Of a stretch of DNA of 7,807 nucleotides, positions 1-5,079 are shown one piece after another (within the stretch, counting starts at the first letter, position 1; each line of letters begins with the position of its first letter). The position numbers and the translations under genes were made by a program. Source of the DNA: DATKYV01 sp035528275 (GTDB lineage: Bacteria > Acidobacteriota > Terriglobia > UBA7540); assembly GCA_035528275.1 (NCBI GenBank), contig DATKYV010000346.1:1-7807 (forward strand). Direction: 5' to 3'. A model generated the notes under the pieces. That model saw only the letters and a list, made by a program, of their open reading frames with translations. It was not told where the DNA came from and did no database searches.

Positions 1-106
1 AGTGCGAACAGCCCATCGGGCGTGAACCCCTCCAAGCCAACCCAGCAACTTCGGCCGTAGAAGGGGGGATGGGACGCGAATAGGCTCTTCCACACGCCGG
101 CTTTCC
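1..106. other. Upstream region: possible gene tail or structured RNA
   Basis: No complete gene is visible here. On the + strand, frame 1 is open from the window edge to a TAG at 58-60 with mostly G/C third positions, so this may be the C-terminal tail of an upstream gene (about 19 residues, rich in Ser, Pro and Gln). Frame 3 is open to a TAG at 81-83. Alternatively the stretch may be structured RNA: CCCATC (12-17) can pair with GATGGG (68-73), CCCC (27-30) with GGGG (64-67), and CTTC (49-52) with GAAG (60-63). Short blocks (GTGAACCCC at 22-30, AGCAAC at 44-49, GTAG at 57-60) recall bacterial SRP RNA, but the diagnostic GGAA tetraloop is missing. None of these readings is secure. Confidence 0.3.
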
Positions 107-135
107 TTGACTTCCTGGCTGGGTCAAAATATCAT
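107..135 (+). promoter_or_regulatory. Sigma70-type promoter for ffh
   Basis: TTGACT (107-112) and TATCAT (130-135) are separated by exactly 17 bp. Each box has one mismatch to TTGACA/TATAAT. Transcription would start near 142, giving a leader of about 70 nt before the ffh ATG at 212. This is the strongest promoter-like element in the window and probably drives ffh and part or all of the downstream translation cluster. Confidence 0.65.
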
Positions 136-180
136 TGAGTATTTCCACAGAGGAGGAGAGCCACACTAGGGGGCCAACGG

Positions 181-219
181 GTGACTGGACCGCCCGGAGT
201 GAGACGCCAGGATGTTTGA
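181..219 (+). CDS. Possible 12-residue leader peptide overlapping the ffh start
   Basis: A GTG at 181 follows AGGGGG (168-173) at 7 nt, a convincing Shine-Dalgarno spacing. It opens a 12-codon frame reading MTGPPGVRRQDV. The frame ends at TGA 217-219, three bases past the ffh ATG (212-214), so the two frames overlap. Such an arrangement would allow translational coupling. The Pro-Pro-Gly stretch is a motif known to slow ribosomes that lack EF-P. The frame is very short and could be chance; no homologue is recognised. Confidence 0.2.
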   Translation: MTGPPGVRRQDV

Positions 220-1567
220 CGCACTACAGGACAAGTTTCAACGTGTTTTCAAGACCTTGCGCGGTCAAGGTGTGCTCACCGAGGAATTGGTGGACGAGAC
301 CCTGCGCGAGGTCCGGCTGGCGCTGCTGGAAGCCGACGTCAACGTCAAGGTCGTCAAGGAGCTCTTGGCGCGCGTCCGGGTCCGGGCGCTCGGCGAGGAT
401 GTCCGCTCGAGCTTCAGCCCCGCGCAGGAAGTCGTGCGCATCGTTCGCGACGAGTTGATTGAAATCCTGGGTCGCGAGGCGGCTCTGCTTTCATTCGCCA
501 AGGAGTACCCGACGGTCTTCCTGCTCGTCGGCCTCCAGGGATCCGGCAAGACGACGACGGCGGGCAAGCTGGCGCTCTGGCTCTCCAAGAAGAAGAAGCG
601 CCCCATCCTGGTCTCGACCGACGTCTATCGTCCCGCGGCGCGCGAGCAGTTGGCGATTATCGCCAAGGCGATCGAGATTCCGTGCTTCCCGGGCGAGGGC
701 ATCGACTCTCCCATCGAATTGGCGCTGGCGGCACGCAAAGACGCCGGCGACCGCGGCCACGACGTCCTGATCGTCGACACCGCCGGGCGCCTCCACATCG
801 ACGAGCAGTTGATGCAGGAAGTCAGCGAGCTGCGGACCCGCCTGCGCCCCAGTGAAGTGCTGCTGGTTGCCGACGCCATGAGCGGCCAGGACGCGGTGCG
901 CAGCGCCCAGGAATTCCACGAGCGGCTGGGAACTTCGGGCGTGATCCTGACCAAGCTGGACGGCGACGCGCGCGGTGGCGCGGCGCTCTCCATCCACCAC
1001 GTCACCGGCCAGCCGATCAAGTTCATCGGCCTGGGGGAGAAGTATGACGCACTGGAGGTCTTTCACCCCGACCGCATCGTCTCGCGCATTCTGGGCATGG
1101 GCGACATGCTCTCGCTCATCGAGAAGGCCGAAGAGACCATCGACAAGCAAAAGGCCCTGGAGGTCCACCGCAAGATTCAGACCGACACGTTCACTCTGGC
1201 GGATTTTCGCGATCAGCTTCGGCAGATGCGCGGGCTGGGGTCCATGGACCAGATGCTGGGCATGCTCCCCAAGGTCGGCATCTTCAAGGATGCCGGCAAG
1301 GTCCGGGTCGATGAAAAAGAACTGGTTCACATCGAGGCGATCATCGATTCCATGACCCTAAAGGAGCGCGCCAAGCACGAGATCATCAACGGCAAGCGCC
1401 GCAGGCGCATCGCTCGGGGAAGCGGCACAAGCGTCCAGCAGGTGAACCAGGTGCTGAAGCAATACGTGCAGACCAGCAAGATGATGAAGTCACTGGGGAA
1501 GAATCTGTTTGGAAACCAGCTCAGCCGGCTGAAAGTGCCGGCGGGGCAGGGCGGGGCCCGACCCTGA
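212..1567 (+). CDS. ffh: Signal recognition particle protein Ffh (SRP54 GTPase)
   Basis: Ffh binds the SRP RNA and hydrophobic signal sequences of nascent chains, then docks with FtsY at the inner membrane in a GTP-dependent cycle, delivering membrane proteins to SecYEG. The 451 residues match the family length. The N-terminal helical bundle covers about 1-90. The G domain follows, with P-loop GLQGSGKT (107-114), DTAGR (189-193) and TKLDGD (247-252). The methionine-rich M domain starts near 325 (MRGLGSMDQMLGMLP, 339-353). The RNA-binding helix-turn-helix is at about 393-417 (KRRRRIARGSGTSVQQVNQVLKQY region). The start is fixed by an in-frame TAG at 167-169 with no other usable start before ATG 212. 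GGAG at 196-199 is a distant ribosome-binding site. It is first in a cluster leading to rpsP, khpA, rimM, trmD and rplS. Confidence 0.97.
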   Translation: MFDALQDKFQRVFKTLRGQGVLTEELVDETLREVRLALLEADVNVKVVKELLARVRVRALGEDVRSSFSPAQEVVRIVRDELIEILGREAALLSFAKEYPTVFLLVGLQGSGKTTTAGKLALWLSKKKKRPILVSTDVYRPAAREQLAIIAKAIEIPCFPGEGIDSPIELALAARKDAGDRGHDVLIVDTAGRLHIDEQLMQEVSELRTRLRPSEVLLVADAMSGQDAVRSAQEFHERLGTSGVILTKLDGDARGGAALSIHHVTGQPIKFIGLGEKYDALEVFHPDRIVSRILGMGDMLSLIEKAEETIDKQKALEVHRKIQTDTFTLADFRDQLRQMRGLGSMDQMLGMLPKVGIFKDAGKVRVDEKELVHIEAIIDSMTLKERAKHEIINGKRRRRIARGSGTSVQQVNQVLKQYVQTSKMMKSLGKNLFGNQLSRLKVPAGQGGARP

Positions 1568-1570
1568 CGG

Positions 1571-1588
1571 GCCCGTCGGCTGACGGGC
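1571..1588 (+). terminator. GC-rich hairpin just after ffh
   Basis: GCCCGTC (1571-1577) pairs perfectly with GACGGGC (1582-1588) around a 4-nt loop, starting 3 nt after the ffh stop. A further GACGGGC copy at 1566-1572 overlaps the stop codon and offers an alternative fold with 1571-1577. No U-tract follows, so it is not a canonical intrinsic terminator. It may act as a partial terminator, a pause site or a 3'-end stabiliser between ffh and rpsP. Confidence 0.35.
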
Positions 1589-1680
1589 TGGGACAGGTCG
1601 TGGAAAGATTTTGAGTTCAGGCGAAGCCGGAAGGGATCGAGTTGCCATCCATCCCAAACCGGCTGAGAATCGTCAAATCT

Positions 1681-1686
1681 AGGGGG
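1681..1686 (+). promoter_or_regulatory. Ribosome-binding site fixing the rpsP TTG start
   Basis: AGGGGG lies 5 nt before TTG 1692. An in-frame TAG at 1680-1682 overlaps this site, and no other start codon lies between it and the TTG, so TTG is the only possible start for a full-length S16. Confidence 0.7.
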
Positions 1687-1691
1687 TTCGA

Positions 1692-1937
1692 TTGCTGAGA
1701 ATACGTCTGGCTCGCACCGGAGCCAAGAAACAATGCAGTTACAGAATTGTGGTTATCGAACGCGAGATGGCGCGTGACGGGCGCTTCGTCGAAATCGTGG
1801 GCCATTACAACCCCCGGCGCAATCCGCCGGAAGTGACCATCAATCGCGAGAGGGTTGACTATTGGATGGGCCGCGGCGCGCAGCCGTCCGAAACCGTCAG
1901 GAGCTTTCTTGAGAAGAAGGTGGAAGCGACAAGCTGA
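1692..1937 (+). CDS. rpsP: Small ribosomal subunit protein bS16
   Basis: S16 is a 30S subunit protein that binds the 5' domain of 16S rRNA and is important for assembly. The 81-residue length is normal for the family. The N-terminus (LRIRLARTGAKK) and the segment RDGRFVEIVGHYNP carry the family signature, and the C-terminus ends in a basic helix (VRSFLEKKVEA). The residues QCS before YRIVV replace the more usual RPF or RPY. The start is TTG: an in-frame stop 10-12 nt upstream excludes any alternative, and a Shine-Dalgarno sequence is well placed. The gene follows ffh by 124 nt; within that gap a weak promoter-like pair (TTGCCA at 1642, GAGAAT at 1665) can be seen but is not convincing. It is followed by khpA, rimM and trmD, the usual partners of S16. 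Confidence 0.96.
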   Translation: MLRIRLARTGAKKQCSYRIVVIEREMARDGRFVEIVGHYNPRRNPPEVTINRERVDYWMGRGAQPSETVRSFLEKKVEATS

Positions 1938-1944
1938 ACTCGTC

Positions 1945-1966
1945 CCGCCTTTCGGCCGGAAGGCGG
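1945..1966 (+). other. Stable hairpin between rpsP and khpA
   Basis: CCGCCTTTC (1945-1953) pairs with GGAAGGCGG (1958-1966) across a GGCC loop: nine pairs including one G-U. It begins 7 nt after the rpsP stop. No U-run follows, so full termination is unlikely. A role in attenuation, RNase protection or processing would fit the very different amounts of S16 and KhpA a cell needs. The role is inferred only. Confidence 0.5.
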
Positions 1967-2035
1967 ATGGGGATTTCACTCGTACGTTCTCTGACACACT
2001 CTCTCCTCGTGGATGTACAGGATGACTCGGTTGCA

Positions 2036-2042
2036 AGGGAGG
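2036..2042 (+). promoter_or_regulatory. Ribosome-binding site fixing the khpA start
   Basis: AGGGAGG stands 5 nt before ATG 2048. The frame is open upstream to an ATG at 1967, but that start falls directly against the hairpin at 1945-1966 and has no ribosome-binding site. The extra residues also do not look like the family. Confidence 0.75.
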
Positions 2043-2047
2043 GCCAG

Positions 2048-2278
2048 ATGAAGGAGCTCGTTGAAGCCATCGCCAAAGCGCTTGTGGATAATCCTGATCA
2101 AGTTCAAGTCCGGCCGGTCGAAGGGGAACAGGTCACCGTACTCGAGCTGCGCGTGCACCCTTCCGACCTTGGAAAGGTAATCGGCAGGCAGGGCCGAACC
2201 GCTCGCTCCATTCGCACCATTCTGGGGGCGGCGGGGATGAAGCTGAAGAAGCGTTTCACGCTGGAGATCCTGGAGTAA
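2048..2278 (+). CDS. khpA: KH-domain RNA-binding protein KhpA (YlqC family)
   Basis: This is a small single-KH-domain protein of 76 residues, the normal size for the family once the start is set at 2048. The KH signature is IGRQGRTARSIRTIL, with GRQG as the GxxG loop (about residues 45-48) between two helices that grip single-stranded RNA. The C-terminus KKRFTLEILE is the usual final strand. In Firmicutes KhpA works with KhpB (Jag/EloR) and affects cell division and elongation; in other phyla its role is less clear. It lies between rpsP and rimM, its usual position in many bacteria, which points to a link with ribosome assembly or translation. The longer frame from 1967 adds 27 residues unlike the family and is probably not translated. 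Confidence 0.92.
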   Translation: MKELVEAIAKALVDNPDQVQVRPVEGEQVTVLELRVHPSDLGKVIGRQGRTARSIRTILGAAGMKLKKRFTLEILE

Positions 2279-2323
2279 GAACGTCGCCCGGGCCGCCACT
2301 CCGCCTGCGGAACTCAGAGTAGG

Positions 2324-2346
2324 CCGCGCCATCACTTTCGGCGCGG
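2324..2346 (+). other. GC-rich hairpin in the khpA-rimM gap
   Basis: CCGCGCC (2324-2330) and GGCGCGG (2340-2346) form a perfect 7-bp stem with a 9-nt loop, about 30 nt before rimM. There is no U-tract after it. It could be a pause or processing element in the polycistronic message; its role is unknown. Confidence 0.35.
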
Positions 2347-2378
2347 TAAGCCCCCGGGGACGGACAAAGCGCAAGGCA

Positions 2379-2951
2379 TTGCAAGCATTGCCTGACAACG
2401 GGGAAGGGGAATTCTTGGCCGTTGCGCGCATCGTCAAGCCGCAAGGTCGCCGGGGGGAAGTTGCGGCTGAAATCCTCACGGATTTCCCCGAACGTTTCGC
2501 GCGCGTCCGCCGGGCTTACCTGGAACAACACGGTCGCGAGCCGCGAGCCGTCGAGGTGGAGAACACCTGGCCGCACAAGGGTCGAGTGATCTTGAAATTC
2601 TCCGGCGTCGACACCATGAGCCAGGCTAACGGTCTGCGGGGACTTCACGTCCTGGTGCCGCGTGAGGAAAAGACGCCGCTTCCCGCGCACCATTACTACG
2701 TTTGGGAACTGCGGGGCTGCCGGGTGGTCGCCGAGCAGGGGGGAAAACCGAGAGAAGTCGGCACGGTCACCGGCGTCGAGCCTACGGGCGGTGTGGATCT
2801 CCTTCACGTGGCCCCCGCGGGACGCGCCCGCGGCGAGGTGCTGATCCCGTTGGCGCAGGAGATCTGCAAGCGGATCGACACGAAAGCGAAGATCATCGTC
2901 ATCGACCCGCCCGAAGACCTGCTGGAATTGAACGACCCGGCCGGAAAATAG
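2379..2951 (+). CDS. rimM: Ribosome maturation factor RimM
   Basis: RimM binds free 30S subunits and S19 and helps mature the 3' head domain of 16S rRNA. The protein has the two expected parts. The N-terminal beta-barrel carries ARIVKPQGRRGEV (16-28) and LTDFPERF (33-40). The C-terminal PRC barrel starts at YYVWELRG (106-113) and ends with IDPPEDLLELN (175-185), where Asp replaces the common Gly of the PPEGLL motif. The full frame gives 190 residues, slightly long. The start is uncertain: TTG 2379, TTG 2388 (codon 4) and TTG 2415 (codon 13) are all possible. TTG 2415 has the best ribosome-binding site (AAGGGG at 2404-2409, 5 nt away) but trims the start of the first strand. No ATG or GTG is available near the N-terminus. 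It lies directly upstream of trmD, as in most bacteria. Confidence 0.94.
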   Translation: MQALPDNGEGEFLAVARIVKPQGRRGEVAAEILTDFPERFARVRRAYLEQHGREPRAVEVENTWPHKGRVILKFSGVDTMSQANGLRGLHVLVPREEKTPLPAHHYYVWELRGCRVVAEQGGKPREVGTVTGVEPTGGVDLLHVAPAGRARGEVLIPLAQEICKRIDTKAKIIVIDPPEDLLELNDPAGK

Positions 2952-3003
2952 TCCGCTGGATTCTCGTAGTTTCCCGCGGAGCCTCCGCCCAAATCGAAAA
3001 CGC

Positions 3004-3789
3004 ATGATATTTGACGTGGTCACAATCTTTCCGGATTTCTTCCGGAGCATCCTGGAGCACGGGCTGCTCAAGCGCGCCCTGTCGGGTGGCCACGTGGACA
3101 TCCGACTCCACGACCTGCGGGACTCTGCCGACGACCGTCACCGGACGGTGGACGATCGTCCCTTCGGCGGCGGGCCGGGAATGGTTTTCAAGCCGGAACC
3201 TGTCTTTTGCGCCGTCGACGCTCTGCGGGCGAAGTCCGAGACGGCGGATTTCCCGGTCATCCTGCTCTCTCCCCAGGGACGCTTGCTCACGCAGGCGGTG
3301 GCCGAGGAGCTCGCCCGGGAGTCGCGCGTCGTGCTTCTCTGCGGCCGATATGAAGGCGTGGACGAACGCGTCGCCGAGCACCTGGCGACTGACGAGCTTT
3401 CCATCGGCGACTACGTTTTGAGTGGCGGGGAGCTGGCGGCCGCGGTGGTGATGGAGACGGTCACGCGGCTGATTCCCGGCGTGCTGGGCAACGAAGAGTC
3501 GAGCGTCCAGGACTCATTTGCCTCGAAGAGCGCCGCGCCAAACGGGCACTCCGGCATTCTCGACTCGCCGCACTATACGCGCCCCGCGGAGTTTCGCGGC
3601 TGGGCGGTCCCGGAAGTTCTGCTTTCCGGCAACCATGAGGAGATACGCCGCTGGCGTCGCCGACGGGCGCTGGAGAAGACCTGGCGCAAGCGGCCGGAAT
3701 TGCTGGAGCGTCTTCAGCTCGGCGAAGACGACCAAGTCATGTTGGAAGAGATCAAGCGCGCGGGCAGGCTGACGCCGGCGAAGGCGTGA
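3004..3789 (+). CDS. trmD: tRNA (guanine-37-N1)-methyltransferase TrmD
   Basis: TrmD uses S-adenosylmethionine to methylate G37 next to the anticodon in tRNAs with a G36-G37 pair, preventing +1 frameshifting. It is an essential SPOUT-family dimer with a trefoil knot. Knot and cofactor-binding motifs are clear: LLCGRYEGVDER (111-122), SIGDYVLSGGE (133-143) and PGVLGNEESS (158-167). The likely catalytic Asp is D170 in QDSF, equivalent to E. coli D169. The C-terminal tRNA-binding domain includes PHYTRPAEFRGW (189-200) and VPEVLLSGNH (202-211). Length is 261, slightly above the usual 240-255 because of about nine extra residues (ASKSAAPNGHSG region, 173-184) between DSF and PHYTRP. ATG 3004 starts exactly at the conserved N-terminus. 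The ribosome-binding site is weak, with GGAG about 20 nt upstream, so coupling with rimM is possible. Confidence 0.97.
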   Translation: MIFDVVTIFPDFFRSILEHGLLKRALSGGHVDIRLHDLRDSADDRHRTVDDRPFGGGPGMVFKPEPVFCAVDALRAKSETADFPVILLSPQGRLLTQAVAEELARESRVVLLCGRYEGVDERVAEHLATDELSIGDYVLSGGELAAAVVMETVTRLIPGVLGNEESSVQDSFASKSAAPNGHSGILDSPHYTRPAEFRGWAVPEVLLSGNHEEIRRWRRRRALEKTWRKRPELLERLQLGEDDQVMLEEIKRAGRLTPAKA

Positions 3790-3828
3790 AGCGCCCGCGC
3801 TCATTTCGAGTTTGGGAGTGCAATTGCG

Positions 3829-4185
3829 ATGAACATTCTGGAAAAGGTCGAACAGCAGCAACTGAAGAAGGATATTCCTTCCTTCCGCGCCGGCGATACG
3901 GTGCGCGTCCACGTCAAGATCAAAGAAGGTGACAAAGAACGGATCCAGATCTTTGAAGGTGCGGTGATCGCCCTTCGACGCGCCGCGAACCATTCCACCT
4001 TCACCGTCCGCAAGATGTCCTTTGGGCACGGCGTGGAGCGCATCTTCCCGCTGCACTCGCCGATCATCGACAGGATCGAGGTCGTGCGCGCGGGAAACGT
4101 GCGCCGCGCCAAGCTCTATTACCTGCGCGGACGCCGGGGCAAGGCTGCCCGCATCCGCGCAGCCCGGGTGGAACGGGAAAAATAG
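3829..4185 (+). CDS. rplS: Large ribosomal subunit protein bL19
   Basis: L19 sits at the 30S-50S interface near bridge B8. The 118 residues match the family. Visible signatures are the N-terminal FRAGDTVRVHVKIKEGDKER (19-38), then FEGAVIALRR and the highly conserved GHGVERIFPLHSPIIDRIEV. The basic C-terminus RRAKLYYLRGRRGKAARI is the PROSITE-type L19 signature. The start is ATG 3829 with GGGAG at 3814-3818 and a 10-nt spacer. The gene follows trmD by 39 nt, the usual trmD-rplS pairing, and leads to rnhB about 110 nt on. Confidence 0.97.
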   Translation: MNILEKVEQQQLKKDIPSFRAGDTVRVHVKIKEGDKERIQIFEGAVIALRRAANHSTFTVRKMSFGHGVERIFPLHSPIIDRIEVVRAGNVRRAKLYYLRGRRGKAARIRAARVEREK

Positions 4186-4258
4186 CCTTCTCCATCGCCA
4201 TCTGGGGTCGCGTTCAGGTCTGCGTGCCCTTCCGCACTGGTTTTCCAGAGTCAAAAAG

Positions 4259-4287
4259 TTTGCGCGGAAATCGAATTGTGAGATAAA
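4259..4287 (+). promoter_or_regulatory. Weak promoter candidate before rnhB
   Basis: TTTGCG (4259-4264) and GATAAA (4282-4287) are 17 bp apart, just before rnhB in an otherwise gene-free gap of about 110 bp. The -10 matches four of six positions and the -35 only three. If real, transcription would begin near 4294, almost at the rnhB ATG, giving a near-leaderless message. That would be consistent with the lack of a visible ribosome-binding site. Confidence 0.2.
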
Positions 4288-4298
4288 CTTTGCAGCCG

Positions 4299-4979
4299 AT
4301 GCCCCGCGCGCGCGACCCCAGGGACCTCCAATGCACCCGGCGGCTGGAAGCGCTGGCCTCTCGCCAGGGCTGGCGGCGCGTTGCCGGCTGTGACGAGGCG
4401 GGACGCGGCGCGCTGCTGGGCCCGCTTTACGCCGCCGCGGTCATCCTCGATCCGGCCGTGCGTATCCCCGGCATTGACGATTCGAAGAAACTTTCCCCTA
4501 CCGAGCGTACCGCGCTCGCCGCGCAGATTCGAAAAAAAGCCCTGGCCTTTCACGTCGTCGCCATACCCGCCGAAGAAGTCGACGCCCTCAACGTCTACGA
4601 GGCCTCGCGCCAGGCGATGGTCCGCGCCATCGAGAACCTCAATCCCCGGCCCGATTACGTGCTCACCGACGCCATGCCGCTTGCCACCAAGGGAGAAGAT
4701 CGGGTTTTTCACATTCCGTACTCGGCCATCGTCCACGGCGACGCGCAGTCGGTCTCCATCGCCGCGGCGTCGATTCTGGCTAAGGTGGAGCGCGACGCGC
4801 GGCTGCAAGAGCTTGCCCGCCTCTACCCGCAGTATCAACTCGACCACAACAAAGGTTACGGGACCGCCGAACACCTCGAAGCCCTGGCGCGTTACGGCCC
4901 CTGCCCCGAACACCGCAAGACGTTTCAGCCGGTCAAAGACTACCTGCTTCCGCTTTTCCCGTTCAGCCGGTCGGCTTGA
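4299..4979 (+). CDS. rnhB: Ribonuclease HII
   Basis: RNase HII nicks RNA-DNA hybrids and starts removal of single ribonucleotides misincorporated in DNA, using two metal ions. The DEDD active site is visible. Numbered from the alternative TTG 4290 start, it comprises D35-E36 in GCDEAGRG, D127 in LTDAM and D151 in HGDAQS. The AAASILAKVERD block (158-169) follows, then the tail HNKGYGTAEHLEAL (186-199). LTDAM replaces the more usual VDG around the third acidic residue. ATG 4299 gives 226 residues and TTG 4290 gives 229; neither has a good ribosome-binding site and ATG is preferred. The position after rplS is common in bacteria. The end is about 100 nt before pyrC, which has its own promoter. 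Confidence 0.94.
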   Translation: MPRARDPRDLQCTRRLEALASRQGWRRVAGCDEAGRGALLGPLYAAAVILDPAVRIPGIDDSKKLSPTERTALAAQIRKKALAFHVVAIPAEEVDALNVYEASRQAMVRAIENLNPRPDYVLTDAMPLATKGEDRVFHIPYSAIVHGDAQSVSIAAASILAKVERDARLQELARLYPQYQLDHNKGYGTAEHLEALARYGPCPEHRKTFQPVKDYLLPLFPFSRSA

Positions 4980-5028
4980 AGAGCCCGGAACGCTTTGGCC
5001 GTTGTGCGGCGTCCGATTCCCGCACAAG

Positions 5029-5037
5029 TGCTATACT
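5029..5037 (+). promoter_or_regulatory. Extended -10 promoter for pyrC
   Basis: TGCTATACT is a textbook extended -10 element (TG-N-TATACT, with one mismatch in the hexamer). There is no matching -35 at 16-18 bp, as is common for extended -10 promoters. Expected starts are around 5043-5046, on the sequence CCTG. This would transcribe pyrC independently of the upstream translation cluster. Confidence 0.5.
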
Positions 5038-5042
5038 CGAAA

Positions 5043-5068
5043 CCTGACGCGCTTGCGGCGCGTTCAGG
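5043..5068 (+). promoter_or_regulatory. pyrC leader hairpin overlapping the likely ribosome-binding site
   Basis: CCTGACGCGC (5043-5052) pairs over its full length with GCGCGTTCAGG (5058-5068) except for one bulged T, leaving a 5-nt TTGCG loop. The 5' arm begins at the predicted transcription start. The 3' arm contains CAGG (5065-5068), the best Shine-Dalgarno-like sequence before ATG 5080, about 11 nt away. In E. coli and Salmonella, pyrC is controlled by a leader hairpin of this kind that forms only when transcription starts at an upstream C, which depends on CTP supply. The hairpin is seen directly; the control is inferred. Confidence 0.45.
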
Positions 5069-5079
5069 CAAGTCAAGCC

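Noticed and set aside
491..1330. 279-codon open frame antisense to ffh
   Set aside because: It lies wholly across the conserved Ffh domains and shows no recognisable motif; long antisense frames are common in GC-rich genes.
1642..1670. Promoter before rpsP (TTGCCA, 17 bp, GAGAAT)
   Set aside because: The -10 has only four matches, and the predicted start would fall almost on the ribosome-binding site; kept only as a remark.
1967..2047. N-terminal extension of KhpA from ATG 1967
   Set aside because: No ribosome-binding site, residues unlike the family, and a strong Shine-Dalgarno directly before ATG 2048.
4237..4248. CTGG-TTTT-CCAG hairpin after rplS
   Set aside because: Only four pairs and no U-tract after it, too weak to call a terminator.
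4381..5079. Long open frame upstream of pyrC in the same frame, spanning rnhB
   Set aside because: Its residues over this stretch are low-complexity Arg/Ser/Pro typical of an out-of-frame GC-rich gene; rnhB occupies the real frame, and dihydroorotase homology begins only at 5080.
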